The notes under the pieces were generated by a model that saw only the letters and a program-made list of their open reading frames with translations, did not search any database and was not told the DNA's origin. DNA of 64,000 bases, taken from PoT sp049331405. Its GTDB lineage: Bacteria > Planctomycetota > Planctomycetia > Isosphaerales > Isosphaeraceae. The translations under genes were made by a program, and so were the position numbers. This document shows, piece by piece, positions 35,264-44,395 of this stretch (position 1 is its first letter; every line of letters begins with the position of its first letter). The stretch spans positions 4,588,001 through 4,652,000 of the forward strand of contig NZ_CP186274.1 in NCBI RefSeq assembly GCF_049331405.1, in the 5' to 3' direction.

Positions 35264-37831
35264 TCAGCTTCGACGGCCCCCCTTCGCCTCGGCCTTGGCG
35301 GTGAGGGGATCCTCGGGCCACGAATGCTTGGGATACCGGGCTCGGAGGTCCTTGCGGACCTGGAAATAGGTCGTCGCCCAGAAGCTGCGAAGGTCCTCGG
35401 TGATCTGCACGGGCCGATAGTTTGGGCCCAGCAGTTGGAGCAGCACCGGCACCCTCCCGCCCGCGAGCCGCGGCGTCTCCGTCCAGCCGAAAAGCTCCTG
35501 CAGTCGTACGGCCAGCATCGGGGGCTTGCCCGGTTCGTAGGTGAGCCGGATCCGGTTCCCACTCGGGACGAGGAGCGCCTCGGGGGCCTGCTCGTCCATC
35601 ACCTGGGATTGCCGATGCGTGAGTCGACCTTTGAGCAGCGGCACGAGGGAGACGTTTTCGAGTTCGTCGACGGATCGCTTGCCGATGCAGGCATCGGCAA
35701 GAACCTCGCCCAGGGCCTCGGCTTCGAACTCGGGCCAATCGCCGTCGGGCTGGACCCGCCTGAGGAATTCGAGCCGGGCGAGCCATGAGGCCGCCGCTTC
35801 GTCACGCTCGAAGAACTCCGAAGCCCGGGAGGTCATGGCCTCGGCGAGCACCCGCGAGGCGGCCTGCGAATCGACCGAAACATTGCGGTCTTCCTTGAGC
35901 ATCAGATCGCGATAGGCCAGAGTCGACAGCCCGACGACGCGCCGGCGCTCCTCGTCGAACACGGGCTTCCGCTCGCGCTTGATGGCCTCGGGGAAGAGCT
36001 CTTCGAGCCACTCGACGCTGATCGCACTGGCGATCCGCACTCGGGCCTCGAGCGTGCCGCCGCGACGATCCTCGCGAGGGTCGAGGGCCAGGAAGTATTC
36101 CGACTCGCGGACGACCGACTCGGGATCGAGCCTCACGCCACGGCCCCCGATCATCACCCCGGTCGCCTGGTCGCCCCTCCGACGAACGACGCGATCGGGG
36201 TAGGCCTGCAGGATCCACCGGAGCATCGTCTCGTCGTCGGATTCGACGGAGCCGCTGAGGTCGAAATCGGTCGCCCGCCTGAGGTTCCTCAGCAGGTCGT
36301 CGCGAACCTGCGCAACCCTGCGGGCATCGAACGGGTTGATACCCTTCTGACGAAGCTCGGGGCGAAACCGCTGGTGTTCCGCCTCTTCGAGCAGGTCGAG
36401 CCGGATGAGCAGGTCCGAATCGCCGCGGCGTCCCCTGGGAGGTCGAGGCGCCCCCGGCCCCGAGGAAACCAGGTCCTTCTCCGACAGCAAGGCGGCGAGG
36501 GCTGCACCATGAGCGGGCGAGCCGGATTCGGCCGCGGCAATCAGGAGCCTCCCCAGGCGGGGATGAACCGGCAGGTCGAGCAGCGTCTGACCGAGCGGCG
36601 TGATGCGCGCGCCGGATTCATCCAGGGCACCGAGCATGATGAGCAGGCGCGTAGCCGCTTCAAGGCTCTCGGCGGGAGGGGGCTCATACCAGGGGAAACT
36701 GGCGGCGTCGGCATGCCCCCAGGCGTGGAGCGCCAGGACGGTCGAGCAGAGGTCGACCCGGGCGACCTCGGGCAGGTCGGTCTCGCGCAGGCCTCGATGC
36801 TCACCCTCGGACCATAGCCGCAGGCAACGTCCCGGGGCCGTACGCCCGGCGCGTCCCGCTCGCTGCGTCGCCGAGGCCCGGCTGATCCGTCCGAGTTCGA
36901 GCCGATCGAGCCCGCGCTGGGGGTCGACGCTCGCATATCGCGCGAGGCCCGAGTCGATCACGGTCCGCACGCCATCGATCGTCAACGAGGTCTCGGCGAT
37001 GTTCGTTGACAGGATCACCTTGCGCTGGCGACTCGGGCGGAGCGGACGCTCCTGCTCCTCGGCCGAGAGCCTGCCGTGCAGGGGCAAGACGAGCAGATCC
37101 TCGCGAGCCGCGAGCGTCGCCAGCTTCGACCCCGCGCGTCGGATCTCGTCGGCTCCAGGCAGGAAGACGAGGATATCGCCAGGATCGGGCTCGTTCGACT
37201 TCAACGCATCAGCAACCGCTGCCTCCACGGCCTCGACCGCGCCAGGCCTTAACGCCGGTCGATAAGCGATCTCCACCGGGTACGACTTCCCCTCGGCAGT
37301 GACGATCGGGCAGTCACCGAGGAACTTCGAGACAGGACCTGCGTCCATCGTGGCCGACATCACGACGAGGATCAGGTCGTCGCGGACGCTCTCGCGGATC
37401 TCTCGAATCAGGGCCAGGGCCAAATCCGTGTGCAGGCTGCGCTCATGGAATTCGTCGAGCACGATCGCCCCGACCCCTTCCAGGAATGGATCGGCAACGA
37501 GTTGCCTGTTGAGAATCCCCTCGGTCATGACCCAGATACGGGTCTCGCGACCGATCTTACGATCGAAGCGGACGTGATAGCCGACCTCGGCGCCGAGTCG
37601 CCAGCCATTCTCCTCGGCGATTCGCGTGGCCGAAGCCCGCGCCGCCACGCGCCTCGGCTGTAACATCACCAACGACCGATGCTCGGGAGAAAGCAATCCC
37701 GAGGCCACGATCGCCACGGGAACTCGCGTCGTCTTCCCCGCCCCCGGGGGCGCGACCAGCACGAGGCTGCGATGCTCGCGGAGCCTCGACGTGATCTCGG
37801 GCAGCCAGGCATCGATGGGGAGGGGCGTCAT
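35264..37831 (-). CDS. hrpB: ATP-dependent RNA helicase HrpB
   Basis: An 855-residue DEAH-type helicase. Motif I is LVAPPGAGKTTRVPV at about residue 28, motif II is VLDEFHERSLH (DEFH rather than DEAH, as is common in HrpB), motif III is VMSATMDAG, and motif VI is QRAGRAGRTAPG. Motif V lies in ILSTNIAETSLTIDG. The C-terminal 300 residues match the HrpB-specific domain (ending WPEDPLTAKAEAKGG with the typical HPWPEDP-like finish, here HSWPEDP). Length agrees with the family. It works on RNA in the cytoplasm; its precise substrate is not settled. Monocistronic by spacing. Confidence 0.95.
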   Translation of the reverse strand: MTPLPIDAWLPEITSRLREHRSLVLVAPPGAGKTTRVPVAIVASGLLSPEHRSLVMLQPRRVAARASATRIAEENGWRLGAEVGYHVRFDRKIGRETRIWVMTEGILNRQLVADPFLEGVGAIVLDEFHERSLHTDLALALIREIRESVRDDLILVVMSATMDAGPVSKFLGDCPIVTAEGKSYPVEIAYRPALRPGAVEAVEAAVADALKSNEPDPGDILVFLPGADEIRRAGSKLATLAAREDLLVLPLHGRLSAEEQERPLRPSRQRKVILSTNIAETSLTIDGVRTVIDSGLARYASVDPQRGLDRLELGRISRASATQRAGRAGRTAPGRCLRLWSEGEHRGLRETDLPEVARVDLCSTVLALHAWGHADAASFPWYEPPPAESLEAATRLLIMLGALDESGARITPLGQTLLDLPVHPRLGRLLIAAAESGSPAHGAALAALLSEKDLVSSGPGAPRPPRGRRGDSDLLIRLDLLEEAEHQRFRPELRQKGINPFDARRVAQVRDDLLRNLRRATDFDLSGSVESDDETMLRWILQAYPDRVVRRRGDQATGVMIGGRGVRLDPESVVRESEYFLALDPREDRRGGTLEARVRIASAISVEWLEELFPEAIKRERKPVFDEERRRVVGLSTLAYRDLMLKEDRNVSVDSQAASRVLAEAMTSRASEFFERDEAAASWLARLEFLRRVQPDGDWPEFEAEALGEVLADACIGKRSVDELENVSLVPLLKGRLTHRQSQVMDEQAPEALLVPSGNRIRLTYEPGKPPMLAVRLQELFGWTETPRLAGGRVPVLLQLLGPNYRPVQITEDLRSFWATTYFQVRKDLRARYPKHSWPEDPLTAKAEAKGGRRS

Positions 37832-38053
37832 ATCCTGGACACGTGTGGAAAGGCCACTTTCAAGGGTTCAGGCAGGAGAATTCGCCCCGAAGCACTCACG
37901 CCAGCAGTAAGTCCAAAATACTTCAACCGACGAAGACAACTTGCACCTACTACCGACCCATCAATTGACTCCACGAAAACCGCTAGAACCACCACCTCAA
38001 TAGCAAACGGGCGCGGCTACACCTTGGTGTGCCGCGTCCGAAGAATGGTCGCA

Positions 38054-38956
38054 TCAGAATGCCATCATCGAGCGATACTTGTGGACGCGGTCGTCCAACT
38101 CGGCCCGCTCGGTGCGCTGGAACCGACGGAGGCTGAAGTCCTCAACGTTGAAGCTGGCGACGACGGTGCCGTAGGCCATGGCGGTCTTGAGCGAGGCCAG
38201 GTCGGTCTTGCCGATCGAGGCAAGGTAGCCCATGAAGCCGCCGGCGAAGCTGTCGCCCGCGCCGGTCGGGTCGACCACATCGCCGAGCGGGAACGCGGGC
38301 ATCACGAACGTCTCGTGCTCGCTCAGGAACATCGCCCCGTGCTCGCCCTTCTTGATGATCACGAACTTGGGCCCGAGTTCGAGGACCTTCTTGCCCGCGC
38401 GGACGAGGTTCACTTCCTGGGTGAGCATGCGGGCCTCACCGTCGTTGATGAAGAGGCCGTCGACCTGCTTGAGCAAGGCGTAGAGCTCGTCGCGCTGGGT
38501 CTCGATCCAGAAGTTCATCGTGTCGGCGACGACGAGCTTTCGCTGAGACGCCTGCGAGAGGACCTTGAGTTGCATCGCAGGGCTGCCGTTGGCGAGGAAG
38601 ACGAACGGCGTCTCGGCGAACTTGGGAGAGAGGTCCGGGTTGAACGTGCCGAGTACGTTCAGGTGGACTTCGAGCGTCTCGGCCGTGCTCATGTCCCCTT
38701 CGTACTTCCCGCGCCAGCGGAAGGTCGAGCCCCCCTTCTCGATGATCAGGCCCGAGGTATCGACCTGGCGCGACTCGAGCAGGTCGCGGTGCTCGGGCGG
38801 GAAGTCCTCGCCGACGACGCCGACGAGTCGGACCGGAGTGAAGAAGCTAGCGGCATAGGAGAAGAAGGTGGCAGAGCCGCCCAGGGCGTTCTCCACGAGC
38901 CCGTGAGGGGTCTCCACCGAGTCAAGGGCCACGGATCCGACAACCAGCAACGGCAT
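38054..38956 (-). CDS. PfkB family carbohydrate/nucleoside kinase
   Basis: A 300-residue ribokinase-fold kinase. The N-terminal substrate-binding signature is present as LGGSATFFSYAAS, and the C-terminal ATP/anion-hole signature as VVDPTGAGDSFAGGFMGYLA with the catalytic Asp in GAGD. Substrate type is not clear: the adenosine-kinase-like spacing of the first half is suggestive but not decisive. MPLLVVGSVALD at 38956 is preferred to a start five codons upstream. It is downstream of gltX and a small membrane protein on the same strand with gaps below 30 bases, so an operon is likely. Confidence 0.92.
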   Translation of the reverse strand: MPLLVVGSVALDSVETPHGLVENALGGSATFFSYAASFFTPVRLVGVVGEDFPPEHRDLLESRQVDTSGLIIEKGGSTFRWRGKYEGDMSTAETLEVHLNVLGTFNPDLSPKFAETPFVFLANGSPAMQLKVLSQASQRKLVVADTMNFWIETQRDELYALLKQVDGLFINDGEARMLTQEVNLVRAGKKVLELGPKFVIIKKGEHGAMFLSEHETFVMPAFPLGDVVDPTGAGDSFAGGFMGYLASIGKTDLASLKTAMAYGTVVASFNVEDFSLRRFQRTERAELDDRVHKYRSMMAF

Positions 38957-38984
38957 GAACTTCCTCCGCAATCCTGAGCGTAGG

Positions 38985-39437
38985 TCAAGGTGTTTGGACG
39001 GACTCGGAGAGCCATTGCTTGGCCCCCGAGGTGAATCTCATCAACAGCGATGGATCGTCATCATCCTGATAGCGTTCGAATTCGTCCGGCCGGATGCGTA
39101 TGACGAGCCGGAAGTTCTCCTTGCGGAGGGCGTCCGGGTCGAAGCTCGGGAGTTCGAACCCCGTCAGGGCACTCCCTTTCTGTCGGTACTTGACCTTCAA
39201 CGGCTTCGGACCATGCCCCCCGAAAGAGACCTTGGCCGACTCCCCCGCCTCGATCCGGGGGACGACGGCTTCCTCTCCTTCCATCGTGACCCGAAGCTCC
39301 TCGATCGGCTCCGTCCCTTCGTTGATGAGCAGCACGCTGCCGAGCGAGCCCCGGAAGAACTGGAGGCCGGCCTCGATGCCCCCGATCAGCAACACGACTC
39401 CGAGCGTGACCAGCAGGATCGGTTTCTTCGGGGGCAT
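38985..39437 (-). CDS. Small membrane-anchored protein, unknown function
   Basis: A 150-residue protein with an N-terminal membrane helix (PILLVTLGVVLLIGGIEAGL) and an exterior beta-rich portion (SVLLINEGTEPIEELRVTMEG). No family is recognised. It starts 24 bases after the gltX stop and ends 28 bases before the PfkB start, so it belongs to the gltX-PfkB transcript. Confidence 0.7.
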   Translation of the reverse strand: MPPKKPILLVTLGVVLLIGGIEAGLQFFRGSLGSVLLINEGTEPIEELRVTMEGEEAVVPRIEAGESAKVSFGGHGPKPLKVKYRQKGSALTGFELPSFDPDALRKENFRLVIRIRPDEFERYQDDDDPSLLMRFTSGAKQWLSESVQTP

Positions 39438-39461
39438 GTTCGGCCTCGTGATCCTCGAGGA

Positions 39462-40925
39462 TCAAGTTGTGCTGGCGAGCATCGCCAGCGTTTCGGCGAT
39501 CCGGGCCCGGCAGGCGTCCCGACCCAGGATCGCCAGGCAGTCGTACAACCCCGGCCCGACCCCCTGCCCCGTCGTCGCGACGCGGAGCGGGTTGACCACC
39601 TGCCCCATCGGATGCCCGTGCGACTCGGCATAGGCGTGGACCGCCGCCTCGAGCGTGGCCAAGTTGTAGGGCTCGACGGTCGCCAGAACCTGGTCGAGCT
39701 CGGCGAGCATCGTCGTGACCCCGTCTTTGCGGAGACGCTTCTTGACCGCATCGGGGTCGTGGGTCAGAGTCTCGGTGAAGAAATAGCGGCCAAGCGTCAG
39801 GATGTCGGAGAAGGTCTTGAGCCGATCGCCCAGCGCGACGACCACAGCCTCGATCCTCGCCTGAAGATCGGGCGAGACCGGCTCGGAAGCCAACCCCTGG
39901 TCCACGAGGTAAGGGATCACCCCCTTAACCTTTTCTTCCAGCGGGAGTTGCTTCATCCACTCCCCCTGGATCCAGAAGAGCTTGTCGGGGTCGTGGCTGG
40001 CCGGCGCGCTGTTGACGCGATCGAGGGTAAACTTCTCGATCAGCTCGGCGCGGGTGAAGATCTCCTGGGTACCGTCGAGGCTCCAACCGACCCTGGCGAG
40101 ATAGTTCATCATCGCCTCGGGCAAGTACCCCTTCTTGATGTACTCGTCGAGCCCCACGGCCCCGTCACGCTTGGACAGCTTCCGTTTGGAGTTCGGAGCC
40201 GCCACGAACGGGACGTGGGCGAACGCCGGCATCGGGTAGCCGAGGGCCTCGAAGACGAGGATCTGCGAGAAGGTGTTCGTCAGGTGCTCCTCGGCGCGCA
40301 CGACGTGCGTGATCTTCATCTCCGCGTCGTCGATGACCGTCGCGAAGTTGTAGAGCGGCGTGCCGTCGGGCCGGACGATGACGAAGTCGCCCATCTCGTC
40401 GGACTTCTGCTCGACGTTCCCCTTAATCATGTCGGGGATGACGAGCCTCCGGCCGGACGGGACCTGGAACCGGAGCGCGTAAGGGCGTCCCTCGGCCTCG
40501 TACTGCTTGAGCTCCTCGTCGGTCACGGGTTTGCGACGGAAGCGGTAGGCTCGCTTCGCCTTCTCGGCGGCCTCTTTATCGGCCTTACGCTCGCTATCGG
40601 TGCTATAATCGCGATAAGCATGTCCCGAGGCCACCAGGGCCTCGGCCGCGCGTGTATAATGATCAGAGCGTTGGGACTGGAAATACGGGCCGTGCGGGCC
40701 GCCGACTTCGGGGCCTTCGTCCCACTCCATCCCCATCCAGCGGAAGCCTTCGAGAATCAGTGCGACCGCGGCTTCGACGTGACGTTCCTGGTCGGTGTCG
40801 TCGATTCGGAGGATGAATTGACCTCCGGAGTGCCTCGCCAGCAGCCAGTTGAAGAGTGCCGTCCGCACCCCGCCGATGTGCAGGAACCCGGTCGGACTGG
40901 GTGCGAACCTCGTGCGTACGCTCAT
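39462..40925 (-). CDS. gltX: Glutamyl-tRNA synthetase
   Basis: A 487-residue class Ib synthetase. The HIGH motif appears as SPTGFLHIGGVRTALFNW in the first 25 residues and the KMSKS motif as KRKLSKRDGAVG, with an all-helical anticodon-binding part afterwards. It attaches Glu to tRNA-Glu (and possibly tRNA-Gln as a nondiscriminating enzyme, to be amidated by GatCAB). MSVRTRFAPSPTG at 40925 is the family's normal start; 11 upstream in-frame residues are not needed. It leads a short operon with the membrane protein and PfkB kinase. Confidence 0.97.
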   Translation of the reverse strand: MSVRTRFAPSPTGFLHIGGVRTALFNWLLARHSGGQFILRIDDTDQERHVEAAVALILEGFRWMGMEWDEGPEVGGPHGPYFQSQRSDHYTRAAEALVASGHAYRDYSTDSERKADKEAAEKAKRAYRFRRKPVTDEELKQYEAEGRPYALRFQVPSGRRLVIPDMIKGNVEQKSDEMGDFVIVRPDGTPLYNFATVIDDAEMKITHVVRAEEHLTNTFSQILVFEALGYPMPAFAHVPFVAAPNSKRKLSKRDGAVGLDEYIKKGYLPEAMMNYLARVGWSLDGTQEIFTRAELIEKFTLDRVNSAPASHDPDKLFWIQGEWMKQLPLEEKVKGVIPYLVDQGLASEPVSPDLQARIEAVVVALGDRLKTFSDILTLGRYFFTETLTHDPDAVKKRLRKDGVTTMLAELDQVLATVEPYNLATLEAAVHAYAESHGHPMGQVVNPLRVATTGQGVGPGLYDCLAILGRDACRARIAETLAMLASTT

Positions 40926-41156
40926 AAGTCTCAGCAGTCTTGATGTTGTCGAAACCACTTACCAACGAACATATTGGGGTTCACCATAGGGACTTTGAGG
41001 CACGCTGTCAATCACGTTCGATGCCGCCCGGGGTCCTCGTCGCGCCGGGGAAGAAGCCCGGTGTCACAGCCTCAAGTCCTCTTCTGTATTCCTTGATGAA
41101 CCCGCTCGATCTCCGACGCCTGTCTCGTTGATGAGGCACCACCTGGCGTGGGCGAT

Positions 41157-41184
41157 TTGCGAGTGCGGGAAAGCCTGATAAGAT
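41157..41184 (+). promoter_or_regulatory. Candidate extended -10 promoter for the kinase-receiver gene
   Basis: TTGCGA (41157-41162), a 16-base spacer, and TAAGAT (41179-41184) preceded by TGA at the extended -10 position, 90 bases before the start codon. The rest of the 348-base gap between gltX and this gene shows nothing further that I can name. Confidence 0.4.
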
Positions 41185-41273
41185 GAAGTGATGCCTGCCT
41201 CATTCGATTCGTAGCCGGGTCCTGATGCAGTCGAGCCGCATCCCCTCCTGAGCGAAAGCAGGAATCGTCTCCC

Positions 41274-42821
41274 ATGGTCGAATTTGACGCGGAATCGCTC
41301 GCGGAACAAGCCGTCATGATCGGCCTCGTGAACAACGAGCAGGCCCTCGAAGCGCGGATGGACGCGGCGGACGGATCGGCCGATGCCCTGCTACGCTCGA
41401 TGCTGCGGAAGGGATTGCTCACAAGCTGGCAGATCGATCGCCTCCAGAAGAGCGACCCCACCGGGTTCTTCTTCGGCGGCTGCAAGGTTCTCTTTCACAT
41501 CGCCGAAGGCACGTTCGCCCGCGTCTATCGCGGCGTCCGCCTGACGGACAACAAACCGGTGGCCATCAAGGTGCTCCGCCAGCGGTTCGTCGCCGACCCG
41601 GCGGCCATCATTCGCTTCAATAAAGAAGCGGAAGCCGGCATGCGGCTCGTGCATCCGAACATCGTGCAGATTCTCGACTACGGCGAGCAGGACAAGAAGC
41701 ACTACATGATCATGGAGTACGTCGAAGGGTCGAACCTTCGCGACCTCCTGAAGATCCGGGTCCACATCGAGCAGAAGGCCGCCCTGCCATTGCTGATCGG
41801 CCTGGGCCGTGGGTTGCAGTACTCCCACAACTCGGGGGTCACCCACCGCGACCTCAAGGCCACGAACATCCTCATCAGCCACTCGGGTGCCGCCAAGCTC
41901 GTAGACTTCGGTCTCGCCACGATCGAAGGTGAAGAGAAGAAGACGGCCAACCTCAACCAGCGGACAGTCGACTACTCCGCCCTCGAACGCCGATGTGCGA
42001 GCCCCAAGGGGGATCCCAGGTCTGACATCTTCTTCCTCGGCTGCGTTTACTACCAGATGCTCTCCGGCCAGCCCGCCATGCAGGACGCCGAGAGTAAAGA
42101 CATGCTCACCAAGATGCTCAAGCGGAGCCTCGACGCCATCAAGCCTCTCAGCGAGCAGCGTCACGCCCCCGACGAGGAGTTAACCCGAATCATCGAGAAG
42201 ATGATGAAGGTCGAGCTGAGATCCCGCTATCAGACCATGGATGAGGTGATCAAGGAACTCAGCGCGTACGAGGCTCTCATCAAAAACTCCCCGAACGGCG
42301 TCCTGCCCACCAAATCCGAAGCCCGCATCGAGGATGAGCTGATCTTCGGCTACCGCGGCGGCCAGCTCACGGCCACCACGATCCCCGGGAACACCCATGC
42401 CAATGGGAACGGAACGGCACCCGAGGAAGAAGCTGAGCAGGCCAAGCCGAAGCAACTCCTCTGCCTCGAAGCCCAGCCCGAGATCCGCGACGCCTTCCGC
42501 AAGACCCTCTCCAAGATGGGTTATCGCGTGATCCTCGTCGGGGATGCCGACGTGGCCGTTGAGCGGTTCGCCGAGTCGACCCCCGATGTCGTGATCTTCG
42601 ACATCGACGGCTTCGGCCCTGAGGGGATCGAACAATTCCTCGGCCTCTGCGAAAAGGCGAAGGAAGACGAGATTCCCCTCTCCGCCCTTGTGCTGCTCGC
42701 CCCCAAGCAGAAGGCGCTCCGGCAACGGATCCCGACCAACGATCAGATCATCGTGCTCGACAAGCCGGTGAAGATGAAGCAGATCCAGGAGGCCGTTCAG
42801 CAACTCGCTCCGGTGGGCTGA
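41274..42821 (+). CDS. Ser/Thr protein kinase with C-terminal receiver-like domain
   Basis: A 515-residue cytoplasmic protein. The N-terminal 60 residues (AEQAVMIGLVNNEQALEAR, KGLLTSWQIDRLQK) form a small helical region often found before planctomycete kinases. The kinase domain has a degenerate Gly loop (IAEGTFARVYRG), Lys in VAIKVL, THRDLKATNILI and VDFGLATIEG. After a linker, residues about 395-515 look like a receiver domain (LLCLEAQPEIRDAFRKTL, phosphoacceptor Asp in VVIFDIDGFG, Lys in VLDKPVK). The usual acidic pair at beta-1 is Glu-Ala rather than Asp-Asp. No membrane helix. It sits between gltX (divergent) and the rpsB promoter. Confidence 0.9.
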   Translation: MVEFDAESLAEQAVMIGLVNNEQALEARMDAADGSADALLRSMLRKGLLTSWQIDRLQKSDPTGFFFGGCKVLFHIAEGTFARVYRGVRLTDNKPVAIKVLRQRFVADPAAIIRFNKEAEAGMRLVHPNIVQILDYGEQDKKHYMIMEYVEGSNLRDLLKIRVHIEQKAALPLLIGLGRGLQYSHNSGVTHRDLKATNILISHSGAAKLVDFGLATIEGEEKKTANLNQRTVDYSALERRCASPKGDPRSDIFFLGCVYYQMLSGQPAMQDAESKDMLTKMLKRSLDAIKPLSEQRHAPDEELTRIIEKMMKVELRSRYQTMDEVIKELSAYEALIKNSPNGVLPTKSEARIEDELIFGYRGGQLTATTIPGNTHANGNGTAPEEEAEQAKPKQLLCLEAQPEIRDAFRKTLSKMGYRVILVGDADVAVERFAESTPDVVIFDIDGFGPEGIEQFLGLCEKAKEDEIPLSALVLLAPKQKALRQRIPTNDQIIVLDKPVKMKQIQEAVQQLAPVG

Positions 42822-42919
42822 TCTCGAACGAGTCCTCAACTGAATCTGTCCGTCCATCGGGGATGTGTCAACGTTGCCCCAGGGTCGGGAGAATATTCCC
42901 GACTCTCGTGGTAACCTAT

Positions 42920-42948
42920 TTGACGTTCGAGGGTTGAATAGTTAGACT
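42920..42948 (+). promoter_or_regulatory. Near-consensus sigma-70 promoter for rpsB-tsf
   Basis: TTGACG (42920-42925), a 17-base spacer and TAGACT (42943-42948). It stands about 240 bases before the rpsB start, leaving a long leader that could hold an S2-binding autoregulatory structure; I see no specific fold in that leader by eye. Confidence 0.65.
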
Positions 42949-43187
42949 TGGCATCCTCCGGCGGAATTGAGAGTGAGGGACCCTTTCCTAACCTCATGTC
43001 CCTGGATCGGGATCTTGTTTGATCCCACGAGATTGGGAGAGAGCCGACGCCCGTGATCGGGCAACTCCAAGGCCCCCCTTCTCTTTGATCAACAACACGT
43101 TCCTGAATTCTCCTTTGCAAGGCCGCCCTTGGCAGTTTGCCCGGGGGATCTCGGCCTGGAATCGTCCATAAGACGGGAGTCGAAGCC

Positions 43188-44183
43188 GTGGCGTTAGCGG
43201 TGAAAGAACTGATCGATGCCGGCGTTCACTTTGGGCACCGCGCCAGTCGCTGGAACCCGAAGATGAAGCCGTACATTTACGGCAAGCGCAACCTGATCCA
43301 CATCATCGACCTCAAGGAAACGGTTCGCGGCTTGCTGCGTGCGACCAAGTTCTTTCAGCGCGTGGCGTCGGGCAACGGCCTGATCCTGTTCGTTGGAACC
43401 AAGCGTCAGGCGGCTGAGACGATCGTCGAGGAATGCACCCGCTGCCAGATGCCATATGTCACGGAACGTTGGCTCGGCGGCACGCTGACCAATTTCCGGA
43501 CGATCCGCAGCCGACTCGAACGGCTCGAGGAACTGGAAAACATCCTCGACGGCGAGCAGGCCCTCAGCTACTCGAAGAAGATGATCTCCACGCTCACCCG
43601 TGAGCGCACGAAGATCGACCGCAACCTCTCGGGTATCCGCCACATGACGCGGCTCCCCGAGGCCCTTTTCGTCGTCGACCCGCACCGCGAAGACATCGCG
43701 GTCGCCGAGGCCCGCAAGCTGGGCATCAAGGTCGTCGCCCTGCTCGACACCGACTGCGATCCCGACCTCGTCGACCTGCCCATCCCGGGCAATGACGACA
43801 GCATGCGGTCGATCGAGCTTGTGATCAAGCACCTGGCTGACGCGATCAATGAAGGCCGCTCGATGGCCGTGCCCGAGGCTCCCCCGCGTGAAAATGCGGA
43901 AGGCGGCCAGCAGCGCGGCGACCGTCGTGGCGGCGGCGACCGTCGTCCCCAGCCCGGCCAGGGACGCCCCGGCCCCGGCGGCCAGCCTGGCGGAATCAGC
44001 CGCTCCACGACCCGGGCCGCTCGCGGCCCCGAAGAAGGCGCACCGGAAGCGGCGGCGGCCGAGCCCGTGGAATCGGCGGCTCCCGTCGCCCCCGAGTCCA
44101 CGCCTGCCCCCGAGTCCACGCCTGCCCCTGAGTCCCAGCCCGCCCCGAGCGGCGACGCCGAGACGACTCCCGCTGCCGAGTAA
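43188..44183 (+). CDS. rpsB: Ribosomal protein S2 with long low-complexity C-terminal extension
   Basis: A 331-residue S2 protein. The core (LIDAGVHFGHRASRWNPKMK, LFVGTKRQAAETI, ERWLGGTLTNFRTI, DPHREDIAVAEARKLGI, DTDCDPDLVDLPIPGNDD) ends near residue 230. The remaining 100 residues are a Gly/Arg/Gln-rich part (RGDRRGGGDRRPQPGQG) followed by a Pro/Glu/Ser/Ala-rich part with an APESTP repeat. Normal S2 is about 230-260 residues. The GTG at 43188 is chosen because CGGGAG lies 9 bases upstream and VALAVKELIDAGVHFG is the usual N-terminus. It heads the rpsB-tsf-pyrH-frr group. Confidence 0.95.
   Translation: MALAVKELIDAGVHFGHRASRWNPKMKPYIYGKRNLIHIIDLKETVRGLLRATKFFQRVASGNGLILFVGTKRQAAETIVEECTRCQMPYVTERWLGGTLTNFRTIRSRLERLEELENILDGEQALSYSKKMISTLTRERTKIDRNLSGIRHMTRLPEALFVVDPHREDIAVAEARKLGIKVVALLDTDCDPDLVDLPIPGNDDSMRSIELVIKHLADAINEGRSMAVPEAPPRENAEGGQQRGDRRGGGDRRPQPGQGRPGPGGQPGGISRSTTRAARGPEEGAPEAAAAEPVESAAPVAPESTPAPESTPAPESQPAPSGDAETTPAAE
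44088..44140 (+). repeat. 18-bp tandem repeat in the rpsB tail
   Basis: GCCCCCGAGTCCACGCCT occurs twice exactly (44088-44105 and 44106-44123) and a third diverged unit follows to 44140. It encodes the APESTP repeat of the S2 extension. Confidence 0.85.
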
Positions 44184-44233
44184 GACTCGCTCGGCTCGTC
44201 GTCGATCACCGGTCGAGTTCGTTCTCTCCGCAA

Positions 44234-44262
44234 GGCTTCGAGGTCGTCACGACCTCGAAGCC
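44234..44262 (+). promoter_or_regulatory. 13-bp hairpin between rpsB and tsf
   Basis: GGCTTCGAGGTCG and CGACCTCGAAGCC flank the 3-base loop TCA, about 50 bases after the rpsB stop and 134 bases before tsf. There is no T-tract, so it is more likely a partial terminator, processing site or transcript stabiliser than a full stop. Confidence 0.6.
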
Positions 44263-44395
44263 GGCGATAACGCTCCGCAAGGTGGTCGACGACAGCGACG
44301 TCGATTGGTAAAAAAGACCTGACCCGAACCACGACACGGATTCAAGGCGGGCGGATCCATGTCCGTCCGCGATTGAGCGCAGAGGAGAAACGCCG

